Shown in pieces: positions 25,652-33,736 of a DNA stretch of 64,000 nucleotides. Under the pieces are notes generated by a model. It ran no database searches. It was not told the origin of the DNA and worked only from the letters and a program-made list of their open reading frames with translations. Position 1 is the first letter of the stretch. Each line of letters starts with the position of its first letter. Source of the DNA: Kibdelosporangium banguiense (GTDB taxonomy: Bacteria > Actinomycetota > Actinomycetes > Mycobacteriales > Pseudonocardiaceae). Made by a program: the position numbers and the translations under genes. Where the stretch lies: positions 7,639,203 through 7,703,202 of the forward strand of contig NZ_JAGINW010000001.1 in the NCBI RefSeq assembly GCF_017876405.1, read 5' to 3'.

Positions 25652-26824
25652 CTACCGGAGGCTGTCGGTCAGTTTGATGGTGATGAACTCGTTGTTGTCG
25701 GCCTTGCCCGGCGTACGGCCCGACGACGACGGAAAGTTGTTGTCGTTGAGCACACCCAGCGTCCGGTCGTCGAGGATCACGACATCCTCGATGGTGATGA
25801 ACGGGAACGTGAACGTCTCGCCGAAACCGCCGACGCGGCGCGGGTTGGCGATGTTCATCAGATCCGCGACAAGAGTCTTGTCGAGATTGCCGTCGTGGTC
25901 ACGGTCCCGCTTGTCGGCGAGGTAGATCTTCTTGACCTTGGCGGTCGCGCCCTGGCCGCTGTCCCGCTCGATCACCAGCAGCCGGTTGCGGTCCACCGCG
26001 ACGGCGTCACCGATGGCATGGTCCGGCGAGTCGAGCTGGTAGATCCAGCGCTTGCCGGTGTACCGGTTGTCATCGAGGGAGAACTCGTTGAGCCGCAGGC
26101 TCCCCGGCTGGTCCCCGGCGACAGTGCCTTCCAGCAGCGCGTTGAGCGTCCGGCCGTCGGGGGAGAGGGTAAGGCCTTCGAAGCCCTTGCTGCTGGGCAG
26201 GTTCGGTGTACCGGCGGGGTTCTCCGGGGCGAACACGCCTGGCAGCGCCACCGGCGGGGCCAGCAGCCGGCCCGCCCGGTCGAAGTGCAGCAGGTACGGG
26301 CCGAATTCATCACCCAGCCAGTAGGTCCCGTCGGCACCCCGGGTGATCGACTCCGGGTCGAGATCCGCGCCCGTCAGCACCCGGTCCGGCCTGGTCAGCG
26401 CGAACGGGATGTGCTTGGCCGGGTCAGTCAGCGTGATGCCGCCCAGAACGTCGATCGTGCCGCGGGCGAAGTCGGGGCCAAGCCGGTTGATCCGCAGCGC
26501 GAAGTCCGCACTGTTGGCCTTGGTGCCGTAGCCATTGTCGCTGAGCACGTCGAACGTGCCGTCAGAGTTGCGGACCAGCCCACTGAACCCCTGGATGGGC
26601 TGGTCGGCGAACGGCGGCGTGATGCCGTTGATGGGCGCGGTGCCCAACGCGGCACCGGACGGCTCACTGGCCGGCAGATACGTTTCGGCAGGCAGAGCCG
26701 CGAACTGAGTCAGCGTCGCCCGGCCGAAGCCGCCCCGCTTCTCACCGGGGGCGGCCGAGCTTGGCGCGGCCGCCAGCGCGAACGCAAGCACGGACAAGCC
26801 GATGGCCAAGGGTTTTCTCATCAC
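25652..26824 (-). CDS. Secreted esterase-like/phytase-like family protein
   Basis: The 390-residue product has a signal peptide (RKPLAIGLSVLAFALAAAPSSAAP) and a mature beta-propeller-like part with IQGFSGLVRNSDGTFDVLSDNG, LDPESITRGADGTYWLGDEFGPYLLHFD, SSKGFEGLTLSPDGRTL and the C-terminal IEDVVILDDRTLGVLNDNNFP. These match the family annotated as esterase-like activity of phytase, extracellular and calcium-dependent. The GTG at 26824 is directly followed by an ATG that may be the true start. Confidence 0.88.
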   Translation of the reverse strand: MMRKPLAIGLSVLAFALAAAPSSAAPGEKRGGFGRATLTQFAALPAETYLPASEPSGAALGTAPINGITPPFADQPIQGFSGLVRNSDGTFDVLSDNGYGTKANSADFALRINRLGPDFARGTIDVLGGITLTDPAKHIPFALTRPDRVLTGADLDPESITRGADGTYWLGDEFGPYLLHFDRAGRLLAPPVALPGVFAPENPAGTPNLPSSKGFEGLTLSPDGRTLNALLEGTVAGDQPGSLRLNEFSLDDNRYTGKRWIYQLDSPDHAIGDAVAVDRNRLLVIERDSGQGATAKVKKIYLADKRDRDHDGNLDKTLVADLMNIANPRRVGGFGETFTFPFITIEDVVILDDRTLGVLNDNNFPSSSGRTPGKADNNEFITIKLTDSLR

Positions 26825-26891
26825 GTTCCGATCTGTGTGGTGCGGGTCGCGTGGAACCTAAGACCACCAGATGAACGCAGAATGGACAAGA

Positions 26892-27083
26892 TCAGTAGTC
26901 GCGCTGCGGAATGATCGCCCAGAGCACGATGTACAACAGGAACTGCGGCCCAGGCAGCAGACAGGACAGCACAAAGGCGATCCGCATCGTCTTGGGCTTC
27001 CAGCCGACCTTCTCGGCAAGGCCGGCACACACGCCGCCGATCACCTTGTTACTTCGGGACCTCGTCAGAGTCGCAGTTGTCAT
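26892..27083 (-). CDS. PspC domain membrane protein
   Basis: The 63-residue product reads TRSRSNKVIGGVCAGLAEKVGWKPKTMRIAF followed by one long hydrophobic segment and RDY at the end, a minimal PspC domain. PspC proteins sit in the membrane and take part in envelope stress responses. TACTTT lies six bases before the ATG and there is no ribosome-binding site, so it is probably translated from a leaderless mRNA. Confidence 0.88.
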   Translation of the reverse strand: MTTATLTRSRSNKVIGGVCAGLAEKVGWKPKTMRIAFVLSCLLPGPQFLLYIVLWAIIPQRDY

Positions 27084-27095
27084 ATACCCAAAGTA
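27084..27095 (-). promoter_or_regulatory. Leaderless-type -10 box for the PspC gene
   Basis: On the minus strand, TACTTT is followed by six bases (GGGTAT) and then the ATG at 27083. Confidence 0.6.
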
Positions 27096-27201
27096 GCCGC
27101 GTCCTACGCAGGCAAACATCGGTGACACCCCGGACCCCACCCCTGAATCCGACCCCCAGTCCGCCGGGCGAAGTCACGTTCAGTATTCGAAAGACGCGGC
27201 A

Positions 27202-27750
27202 CTAGGCGAGCAGGGCCTCCATGATTTTCTTGGGCAGGGCTGGGTTGGCGGCGGCTGCTTCGGCGACGAGGAGGTCGGGGTCGTCGAGGAGTTGGGTGAT
27301 GATGTGGGGCGGGAGGTTGGGATGGCGGGCGGCGTGCCTGCGGGCGATGCTCTTGGTCAGGCAGAGCATGAGGGTTTCGGCGTTTGTGTTGGGGTGGCAC
27401 GCCACGTCGATGTGGGCGGTCGCGTCGGGTTTCGCCGATTGGGCGATGTGGTGCAGGAGTTCGGGGGAGCAGTCGGGGTTTCGGGCAGCGTGCCCGGGGT
27501 GCCGGAGGGTGGCTTGGGGTGGTTCGGGGATCGGCGCGTGCGGCGACTGGGACTGTGTTGCCGGCTGGTTGTCGGTCATGGCGAGGAATTCGACCAGGTC
27601 GCCGGTGTGGACGACGTCCGCGGCGAGGTCGGGCTCGTCCCGCAGTTCGCCGCTGGCCGCGGTGACGAGCCGGTCGAGCAATGGTCTGGGCAGGCTGGGG
27701 TTCGCGGCGAGACCGCAGAGTTGGGCTAGATATCTGTCTTCATCGAGCAA
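27202..27750 (-). CDS. LRV-type helical repeat protein
   Basis: The C-terminal part repeats a pattern of A-x-N/H-P-x-x-P/x-x-x-L with helices between: AANPSLPRPLLDRLV, ARNPDCSPELLHHIA, ACHPNTNAETLMLCL, ARHPNLPPHIITQLL, AANPALPKKIMEALL. This fits leucine-rich-repeat-variant (LRV) proteins, which form helical solenoids for protein binding. I placed the start at the TTG at 27750 because GGAGG lies seven bases before it; an ATG at 27798 is the alternative. It lies downstream of the peroxiredoxin-like gene on the same strand. Function unknown. Confidence 0.6.
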   Translation of the reverse strand: MLDEDRYLAQLCGLAANPSLPRPLLDRLVTAASGELRDEPDLAADVVHTGDLVEFLAMTDNQPATQSQSPHAPIPEPPQATLRHPGHAARNPDCSPELLHHIAQSAKPDATAHIDVACHPNTNAETLMLCLTKSIARRHAARHPNLPPHIITQLLDDPDLLVAEAAAANPALPKKIMEALLA

Positions 27751-27820
27751 CAGGCCGCCTCCGCTCGGTGGCTGCCGGCCGTGGCCGGGTCCGCCCATGC
27801 GGAACGTTCCAGAATGGGGG

Positions 27821-28348
27821 CTAGACCTTGGCGGTCGCAACGGCCAGTCGGAGTAACTCGTCGACTGTCCACTGGTCATAGGCGTGTTCGCCGCGTTTCT
27901 GGGCGAGGATCTCGCCGTCCGGGGCGATCAGGAAATCGGCGGGCAGGCCGAGCCGGCCGTTGCGGGCACGCCCGGACGGCAACGGTTCGCCGCTGGCTAT
28001 CGTGCGGCCGATCGCCCGGATGATGGCCGGCCAGGCGCGGGGGTTCAGCAGGGCGCGCGGCCCGGTTTCGACGCCGAATTCCTGGTAGAGGTGCTTGTCG
28101 GGGTCGGCGACCACGGCGAACGGCAGCCCGGCTGTGTGTTCCTGGAGTTCGGCGGCGGTGGAGTGGAAGACCACCACCTCGCGGATGCCCGCGTCGACGA
28201 TCTCCCGGTGCCGCCGGACGATCGACTGCAGGTGCAGGTTGCACACCGGGCAGCCGGCGAACCGGCGGAACTGCAGGTGCACCAGGCGGGTCCGGTCCGG
28301 GACGGCCACGGTGCCGCTGGTGACCGAGGTGAATTCGCGGTACTTCAT
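27821..28348 (-). CDS. AhpC/TSA-like thiol peroxidase family protein
   Basis: The 175-residue product is a thioredoxin-fold protein of the peroxiredoxin-like AhpC/TSA group: LVHLQFRRFAGCPVCNLHLQSIVRRH gives a C-x-x-C at the head of the helix, and VVFHSTAAELQEH, FAVVADPDKHLYQEFGV and DFLIAPDGEILA follow as in alkyl hydroperoxide reductase-like proteins. It has AGGAG before the start and is divergent from a TetR gene, with two operator-like repeats between them. It probably acts in peroxide or electrophile stress. Confidence 0.85.
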   Translation of the reverse strand: MKYREFTSVTSGTVAVPDRTRLVHLQFRRFAGCPVCNLHLQSIVRRHREIVDAGIREVVVFHSTAAELQEHTAGLPFAVVADPDKHLYQEFGVETGPRALLNPRAWPAIIRAIGRTIASGEPLPSGRARNGRLGLPADFLIAPDGEILAQKRGEHAYDQWTVDELLRLAVATAKV

Positions 28349-28361
28349 GGGCGTGCTCCTT

Positions 28362-28406
28362 CGTAGGCGTACGTCGTACTCTTACAATCGTAGGCGTATC
28401 TTGTAC
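28362..28406. promoter_or_regulatory. Two direct operator repeats in the TetR divergent promoter
   Basis: CGTAGGCGTACGTCGTAC (28362-28379) and CGTAGGCGTATCTTGTAC (28389-28406) share 14 of 18 bases and lie 27 bases apart, start to start. Each contains a GTA...TAC inverted repeat, perfect in the first (GTACG-T-CGTAC). The second sits at the promoter of the TetR gene and the first near the peroxiredoxin-like start, as expected for joint repression. Confidence 0.7.
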
Positions 28407-28417
28407 GCTGTCAACTC

Positions 28418-29020
28418 GTGCCGAGACCTCGTTCGCTGACAACCGACCAGCTCGCCGACGCCGCCTTGGCGGTCATCGACCGTGACGGGCTGGCGGGCCT
28501 GACCATGCGCGCGGTCGCCAAAGAACTGGGTGTCAGCACCATGGGCCTCTACCGGTACGTGAACGACCGCGAAGAGCTCGAGCACCTCGTAGTCGAACGA
28601 GTGCTCGCGGCCGTGGACACAACCAGGCCGGAAACCGACCCGATCGTGACGATGGTGCAGCGAATGCGTGCCGCGATCCGCGCGCATCCCGAGGTGATGC
28701 CGCTGACCGCGACGTACCGGCACAACTCGCCGAGCGTGCTGCGCTGGTCGGAGACCGTGCTGGAGATCCTGGCCGGCGCGGGCATCGACGGCCGGAGCCG
28801 GGTCGTGGCGATGCGTGCCCTGCTCGGTTACGTCATCGGCGCGATCCAACTGGACCAGCGCGGCCCGTTGACCGGCGCCGGCACGATCGCCATCGCAGCG
28901 CAGGACGAGTTCCCCCGCATGGCCGAGACCGCGCGGTACGCCCGGGAGATCGGGCCGGACGAGGAGTTCGCGGGCGGGCTCGCCGTCCTGCTGCGGGGTC
29001 TTGGCCTGTCTGACTCATGA
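28418..29020 (+). CDS. TetR family regulator
   Basis: The 200-residue product has an N-terminal TetR helix-turn-helix (LADAALAVIDRDGLAGLTMRAVAKELGVSTMGLYRYVNDREELEHLV). The C-terminal ligand domain resembles TetR_C_1-like groups (HPEVMPLTATYRHNSPSVLRWSETVLEILAGAGI). The start is GTG at 28418, without a clear ribosome-binding site. It probably represses itself and the divergent peroxiredoxin-like gene. A hairpin follows the gene. Confidence 0.92.
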   Translation: MPRPRSLTTDQLADAALAVIDRDGLAGLTMRAVAKELGVSTMGLYRYVNDREELEHLVVERVLAAVDTTRPETDPIVTMVQRMRAAIRAHPEVMPLTATYRHNSPSVLRWSETVLEILAGAGIDGRSRVVAMRALLGYVIGAIQLDQRGPLTGAGTIAIAAQDEFPRMAETARYAREIGPDEEFAGGLAVLLRGLGLSDS

Positions 29021-29071
29021 CGCAGAGTCTGAATCGGCGCACCCGGGGCACGTCCAGGCCTACTTGTGTTG

Positions 29072-29091
29072 GGGGGCCGGCGTTGGCCCCC
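29072..29091 (+). terminator. Hairpin after the TetR gene
   Basis: GGGGGCC and GGCCCCC form a perfect 7-bp stem with a 6-base loop, followed by TTG. It directly precedes the promoter of the next gene. Confidence 0.6.
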
Positions 29092-29098
29092 TTGCCGA

Positions 29099-29110
29099 TA
29101 GGCTGATCAA
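29099..29110 (+). promoter_or_regulatory. Leaderless-type -10 box
   Basis: TAGGCT lies six bases before the GTG at 29111, with no ribosome-binding site. Confidence 0.55.
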
Positions 29111-29893
29111 GTGGATGACCTGGCCGGAGTGCTGCACAACGTCGCGCTCGCGGCCCGCGCCGAGACCCGGTCGCGGATCGCCAACAGCGTGGAGACCCGG
29201 CGGTTTCTCGAACTGGGGCTGGGCCTGCTGCAGGAGGACCTGCTCCAGCACGCCGGGCCGGTGCTCGACGGCAGCGACAAGTCCCGGCTGTTCGACGCGA
29301 TCTCGCGGGAACGGATCCTCGGCGCGGCCGACGAGGGCTGGCTGCTGTCGGTCAACCAGTTCCGCCGCAGGTGGAACCTGAAGAACCACTACACCGAGGA
29401 CCTGATCGCGTACCTGTTCCGGCTCGGTCCGCTCGCGCAGCGGCTGGACGAGATGGACGCCGCTGCGGACCGGCTGATGACGACCGCGAGCTTCGGCGAT
29501 CTGGTCCGTGGCCTGGCCGGGGCCGCTCTGCATCAGGCCCGCGCGGACCGGTTGACGAGCCTGCGGATGATCCTCGAGGTCGCGTTGCCGAGCCATCCGC
29601 GCGTCCAGGAATTCGCGACGGCACAGCACGAACTGTTGCTTCCCCGGTGGGCAGCGCTCTACGAACGAGTCGCGGCGGCGTACGGCTTGCGGCTGGCGCC
29701 CGGCCGGACCTGGCGGGACGTCGCGATGATCTTCAACACCCTGCTGGACGGCGAACTGGTGGTCACCGGCCGGTCCGGCAACCCGCCGCGACTGTCCACA
29801 GGGGAGGACGTGCTGCTCGGCGGGATCCTGGCGATGCTCTCGTCGCTCGTGGCCAACCCGGCCGACTGGGACACCCTGTACATGCCGAAATAG
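29111..29893 (+). CDS. Helical hypothetical protein
   Basis: The 260-residue product is all-helical with no signal peptide or membrane segment. The C-terminal half (ALYERVAAAYGLRLAPGRTWRDVAMIFNTLLDGELVVTGRSG) recalls the ligand domain of TetR proteins, but no helix-turn-helix motif is convincing in the first 60 residues. It lies ten bases before the YchJ-like gene on the same strand. I do not recognise a function. Confidence 0.7.
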   Translation: MDDLAGVLHNVALAARAETRSRIANSVETRRFLELGLGLLQEDLLQHAGPVLDGSDKSRLFDAISRERILGAADEGWLLSVNQFRRRWNLKNHYTEDLIAYLFRLGPLAQRLDEMDAAADRLMTTASFGDLVRGLAGAALHQARADRLTSLRMILEVALPSHPRVQEFATAQHELLLPRWAALYERVAAAYGLRLAPGRTWRDVAMIFNTLLDGELVVTGRSGNPPRLSTGEDVLLGGILAMLSSLVANPADWDTLYMPK

Positions 29894-29903
29894 ACTCACC
29901 GGC
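29891..29903 (+). promoter_or_regulatory. Leaderless-type -10 box for the YchJ-like gene
   Basis: TAGACT, overlapping the stop codon of the previous gene, lies seven bases before the GTG at 29904. Confidence 0.5.
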
Positions 29904-30278
29904 GTGTCCGGACGATGCCCTTGCGGCCTAGGCGAACCGTATTCCGAATGCTGCGGTGTCTTTCACCGTGGCGAGAAGGACGCGGGCACAGCCGAGCTGC
30001 TCATGCGATCCCGATTCAGCGCCTACGCCATGCGGGACGCGGCCTATCTGCTGCGCACATGGCATGCCACGACCAGGCCGAAGACGCTGGACTTCGACCC
30101 GGGCCTGCGCTGGACACGACTGGAAATCGTCGGCAAAACCGGCGGCGGGCCTTTTCATACCGAAGGCACGGTCGAGTTCAACGCCCATTACCGAACGGGT
30201 GACGGCGCCGAAGTGATGCACGAGAACAGCAGCTTTGTCCGGCAGGACGGAAACTGGGTTTATCTCAAGGCTGTCTAG
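29904..30278 (+). CDS. YchJ family protein with SEC-C-type zinc motif
   Basis: The 124-residue product begins with a cysteine-rich zinc motif (CPCGLGEPYSECCGVFH), followed by the YchJ core (AELLMRSRFSAYAMRDAAYLLRTWHATTRP; HENSSFVRQDGNWVYL). The family (UPF0225) is widespread; its role is unknown, perhaps binding nucleic acid or ribosomes. The last 14 bases overlap the convergent pseudouridine synthase gene. Confidence 0.9.
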   Translation: MSGRCPCGLGEPYSECCGVFHRGEKDAGTAELLMRSRFSAYAMRDAAYLLRTWHATTRPKTLDFDPGLRWTRLEIVGKTGGGPFHTEGTVEFNAHYRTGDGAEVMHENSSFVRQDGNWVYLKAV

Positions 30279-31200
30279 CCCAGGCGTCGAGCGAATCCCA
30301 GGCCGCGAGACGCAGCGTACTGGTGAGCCGGCGGTGCTCACCGGTCAGCGGGTCGTCGAAGTCGAGGACTTTTGCCAGCAACTGCAACGGTTTGCTGAAG
30401 TCGTCGAGCGGTTTCTCGGTCAGCACAGGGTAGAAATCGTCGCCGAGGATCGGTACACCGAGCCCGCTCAGATGCACTCGCAACTGATGTGTCCGGCCGG
30501 TCGCCGGCACGAGCCGATACCGGCCGAGACCGTCGCGATGCTCCAGCAGCTCGACGTACGTCCGGGCGTTCTCCTCGCCCGGGACTTCTTGTGCGACAAG
30601 GACTCCGCGCTCCTTCACGATCCGGCTCCGGACAGTGCGGGGGAGCGTCAGCGCAGGATCGTACGGCGCGATGGCCTCGTACTCCTTGTGCACCTTCCGG
30701 TCGCGGAACATGGTCTGGTGCGCGCCGCGGGCCGAAGGCGTGATCACGAACATCATCAGTCCCGCGGTGACCCGGTCGAGCCGGTGCGCGGGGGACAGGT
30801 GCGGCAGATCGAGCTCCTGGCGCAACCTGACCAGCGCGGTCTGCTGAATGTGCTTGCCACGCGGGATGGCCGCGAGGAAATGCGGCTTGTCGACCACGAG
30901 CAGGTGTTCGTCGCGGTGGACGACCTTCAGCTCGAACGGAACCGGCACCTCGTCGGGCAGATCACGGTGAAACCAGATGAACGAACCCGGATCGAACGGC
31001 GTGTCCACACTGAGCGGACCGTCCATGCCGTAGATACGTTCCTCCCGCAGCATCTGCTCGATCCGGCCCGGCGTCACGCGCGGTAGCCGTTCGACCAGGT
31101 GCTCCAGCAGCGTTGCCCACGTCCCGTCTTCGGGCAGCCTCAGCCGGGCGGCGTCCAGGCCGTGCCGCGGTGGAATGGGGGAAGGTCGCTTGCGTCGCAT
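30265..31200 (-). CDS. RluA family pseudouridine synthase
   Basis: The 311-residue product has the RluA signature PAHRLDRVTAGLMMF with the catalytic aspartate, plus LLVVDKPHFLAAIPRG and the C-terminal GRTHQLRVHLSGLGVPILGDDFY. Such enzymes isomerise uridine to pseudouridine in rRNA or tRNA. The N-terminal region (VERLPRVTPGRIEQMLREERIY) could be a small S4-like RNA-binding element. The target RNA is not known. Confidence 0.92.
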   Translation of the reverse strand: MRRKRPSPIPPRHGLDAARLRLPEDGTWATLLEHLVERLPRVTPGRIEQMLREERIYGMDGPLSVDTPFDPGSFIWFHRDLPDEVPVPFELKVVHRDEHLLVVDKPHFLAAIPRGKHIQQTALVRLRQELDLPHLSPAHRLDRVTAGLMMFVITPSARGAHQTMFRDRKVHKEYEAIAPYDPALTLPRTVRSRIVKERGVLVAQEVPGEENARTYVELLEHRDGLGRYRLVPATGRTHQLRVHLSGLGVPILGDDFYPVLTEKPLDDFSKPLQLLAKVLDFDDPLTGEHRRLTSTLRLAAWDSLDAWARQP

Positions 31201-31261
31201 CGGTCACCGACTTTAACGCCTCACCCGGCGAAGTCGGCTGCCGCACCGCAGAATCAAGGCG

Positions 31262-31642
31262 GTGAAGCGCGTTACGAAGACAATCCTCGGAAGTGTGCTG
31301 TTGCTGGTCGGGGTGGCGATGCTGGTGCTGCCCGGACCGGGTCTGCTGCTGGTGCTGGCCGGTCTGTTGATCCTGGCCTCGGAGTTCCCGGCGCTGGAGC
31401 GGTACGTCGGCCCGGTGCGTGACCGCGCGATGAAGGCCGCCGAGGACAGTGTGCGGACGCCGTTCCGGATCGCATGGTCGGTGCTCGCCGGGCTCGCGCT
31501 GATCGGCGCCGGCGTGGTGTGGGGCACTGTCGACGGCCTGCCGCTGGCCGGCTGGAGTACCGGGTCGAGCCTGATCCTGTCCGGCGTCGTGCTGTTCGCA
31601 CTGCTGATCTGGAGCTATCGGCGAGTGCACGCCCACCGATAG
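31262..31642 (+). CDS. TIGR02611/PGPGW family membrane protein
   Basis: The 126-residue product has hydrophobic segments around ILGSVLLLVGVAMLVLPGPGLLLVLAGLLILASEFP, including the L-P-G-P-G turn typical of the TIGR02611 family, and two more toward the C-terminus, ending WSYRRVHAHR. Small integral membrane protein of unknown function, divergent from the pseudouridine synthase gene. GTG start. Confidence 0.85.
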   Translation: MKRVTKTILGSVLLLVGVAMLVLPGPGLLLVLAGLLILASEFPALERYVGPVRDRAMKAAEDSVRTPFRIAWSVLAGLALIGAGVVWGTVDGLPLAGWSTGSSLILSGVVLFALLIWSYRRVHAHR

Positions 31643-31655
31643 CTCCAGCGGAGTC

Positions 31656-32768
31656 CTACGGGATGTAGATGCCGAAGTCGCGGTTGGCCGTGGCGAAGTC
31701 CTGGAAGCCCAGGCGCGCGCCCGCGGTACGCGTGACTGTTCCGTTGGCGACCACGCCACCGGACGTGTATGAGTAGACCGAGCCGCCGCTATCGCCGCCA
31801 CGGGCCGCGGGCTGGCCGTCGGTCTGCTCGGCCTCCACAAGATCCTCGGCGTCCTGGTAGAAGAAGATCACCTTGAGGTTGCAGACCGGGCCGCCGGTCT
31901 GTTCGGCGCTGGTCACGCCGGACTGACAGAGGAACTGCCCAACGAAAACGTGACCCCAGCCGGTCACCGTCGTCACGGTGTTGCTGTCGCCGTTGCCGAC
32001 GTACATCTGGTTGGTGGTGCTGGAAGTCGGGATGAGAGAGATGTCGTGGTCGTCATGGGCCGCGCCGACGTTGCCGATGAACTGCCCGGCCCGGTCGGCG
32101 ATCCGGTGGCCAGACTGTCCACAGTGTTCAGCCGACAGCACGAACCGGGCGTTGGCACTGTTGCGGACACCGAAACCGGACGTGCAGATCGTGCCCGCGG
32201 TCTGATTCCACGTACCGGCGCCACCTTTCCACGGTGGCGCGTCGTCCTTGCGTGAGGTGGACACCATAGGCTGCTCATGGACGACCTTCACCGTGACACC
32301 GGCCGTCGGCAACGCTGCCACAGTGGCGACTCCCGGATACGCGGCAAGGACCAGACCACTGCCGTCACCGGGATTCTTGACACCGTGAATCCCAGCGCCA
32401 GGGTTGGCCTTCCGCCACGCTTCAAGCTTCTCCGCCGCGGCAGTCAACTCCGCTTGGGAATAGACGGCTTTGGCGACTCTGACCGGCGCCTGACGGGTGG
32501 CCTGCCGGACGGTGGCGGTGACGTCCGCGGGGACGTCACCCTTCCACCACAGCATGACTTCCTTGTCCGCCAACGTGATGCCAGCATACCCGGGATGACC
32601 GGAGCGCTGCACCGAAGCCAGCACCTGTTCGGCGGCCATGACCATCGGCCGCTGCCGCAACGAATTCTCCGCGCCGGCACTCAGTCCCTGTGAATTGGCA
32701 GTGGAAACAGAAATCGACACAGCCAGCACGGCCGTGGCGGCAATTGTCAATGGGCGTGCGAAATTCAT
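31656..32768 (-). CDS. Secreted S1 serine protease, alpha-lytic/streptogrisin-like
   Basis: The 370-residue preproprotein has a signal peptide, a propeptide of about 150 residues (LADKEVMLWWKGDVPADVTATVRQA) and a protease domain with His in VLSAEHCG, Asp in DDHDISLIP and Ser in ARGGDSGGSVYSYTSGG. Cysteine pairs lie near the His and in the FLCQSG and GGPVCN segments. The propeptide should aid folding and be removed outside the cell. Last residues: DFGIYIP. Confidence 0.88.
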   Translation of the reverse strand: MNFARPLTIAATAVLAVSISVSTANSQGLSAGAENSLRQRPMVMAAEQVLASVQRSGHPGYAGITLADKEVMLWWKGDVPADVTATVRQATRQAPVRVAKAVYSQAELTAAAEKLEAWRKANPGAGIHGVKNPGDGSGLVLAAYPGVATVAALPTAGVTVKVVHEQPMVSTSRKDDAPPWKGGAGTWNQTAGTICTSGFGVRNSANARFVLSAEHCGQSGHRIADRAGQFIGNVGAAHDDHDISLIPTSSTTNQMYVGNGDSNTVTTVTGWGHVFVGQFLCQSGVTSAEQTGGPVCNLKVIFFYQDAEDLVEAEQTDGQPAARGGDSGGSVYSYTSGGVVANGTVTRTAGARLGFQDFATANRDFGIYIP

Positions 32769-32888
32769 GGGTGAACACCTCGCCTGCAGGGTGGACGAGT
32801 TACACCGTTATGGTGGCAGAAATTCCCCGACCGGCATAGGTTCAGACCAATTACTGACAAAACCGGACAGCGGTCGTCACCCTGATCA

Positions 32889-33692
32889 TCAGGCAGTGGC
32901 TGTCGGCGTCCAGACGTATGGCGTGGTGGTGGTGACGGCGGTGAAGCCGAGTCGTTGCAGGATGGGGCGGCTGTCCTCGGTGGCATCGACTTGGAGGTAA
33001 CGGATTGCCCGGTCCGCGGCGATGCGGGCGCGGTAGGCGATCAAGGCGCGGTAGATGCCCTGGCCTCGCCACTCCGGCAGGGTCGAACCGCCCCAGAGGC
33101 CGGCGAATTCGGTGCCCGGTTCGATCTCCAGGCGGGCCGCGGACACGGTCCGGCCGTCGGCCTCGGCGGCGACCACGACGGTCTGCCCGCCGCTTGTCCG
33201 GACTCGGTCGATCAGGTCATGGGCCAGCCAGCTTCGGTCGTCGCCCCAGACTTCGCAGGCCATGCCGGCGATTCGGTGCATGCCGGCGTCCTCGGTGACC
33301 TCCCGGATGGTAACGCCATCGGGGAGCGACAGGTCGAGAGCCGAGAGCTGCACGGCTGAGCCGATGAGCACGGTTTCACGTTGCTCGGCGACGAACCCGG
33401 CGGCGGTCAGCCGCTCGGGCAGGTCTGCCGGCAGGTCGTGGCCGCGGGTCTTCCATTCGACGGCTTCGCCTCGGGCGGCGAAGAAATCCCGTTGCCGGGC
33501 GATCAACGCGTCCAGGTCCGCGCCCTCGATGCCGAGATCGCGTGGGCCGCTGACAAAGCCGCGACGATGTTGCCCGACGACACGCACGATCGGACCGTCC
33601 GGCTCGGCATACGCGCCTGGCGGCAGATTGGTTGTCTCGGCCGGGCGTAGCTGGTCGTCGTAGGCGGCCAAAAGCGTTGCGATGTCAGGCAC
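32889..33692 (-). CDS. GNAT family N-acetyltransferase
   Basis: The 267-residue product has a GNAT domain in its second half: TVSAARLEIEPGTEFAGLWGGSTLPEWRGQGIYRALIAYRARIA contains the acetyl-CoA loop (R-G-Q-G-I/Y), and ILQRLGFTAV ends the fold. The N-terminal half may be a degenerate second GNAT fold. The start is GTG at 33692, six bases after TAGCTT on the same strand. Substrate unknown. Confidence 0.88.
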   Translation of the reverse strand: MPDIATLLAAYDDQLRPAETTNLPPGAYAEPDGPIVRVVGQHRRGFVSGPRDLGIEGADLDALIARQRDFFAARGEAVEWKTRGHDLPADLPERLTAAGFVAEQRETVLIGSAVQLSALDLSLPDGVTIREVTEDAGMHRIAGMACEVWGDDRSWLAHDLIDRVRTSGGQTVVVAAEADGRTVSAARLEIEPGTEFAGLWGGSTLPEWRGQGIYRALIAYRARIAADRAIRYLQVDATEDSRPILQRLGFTAVTTTTPYVWTPTATA

Positions 33693-33704
33693 CTGGACAA
33701 GCTA
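33693..33704 (-). promoter_or_regulatory. Leaderless-type -10 box for the GNAT gene
   Basis: On the minus strand, TAGCTT is followed by GTCCAG and then the GTG at 33692. Confidence 0.6.
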
Positions 33705-33736
33705 CTGTGGACTCCCGGCCGAGGCCACCGAGTTAC

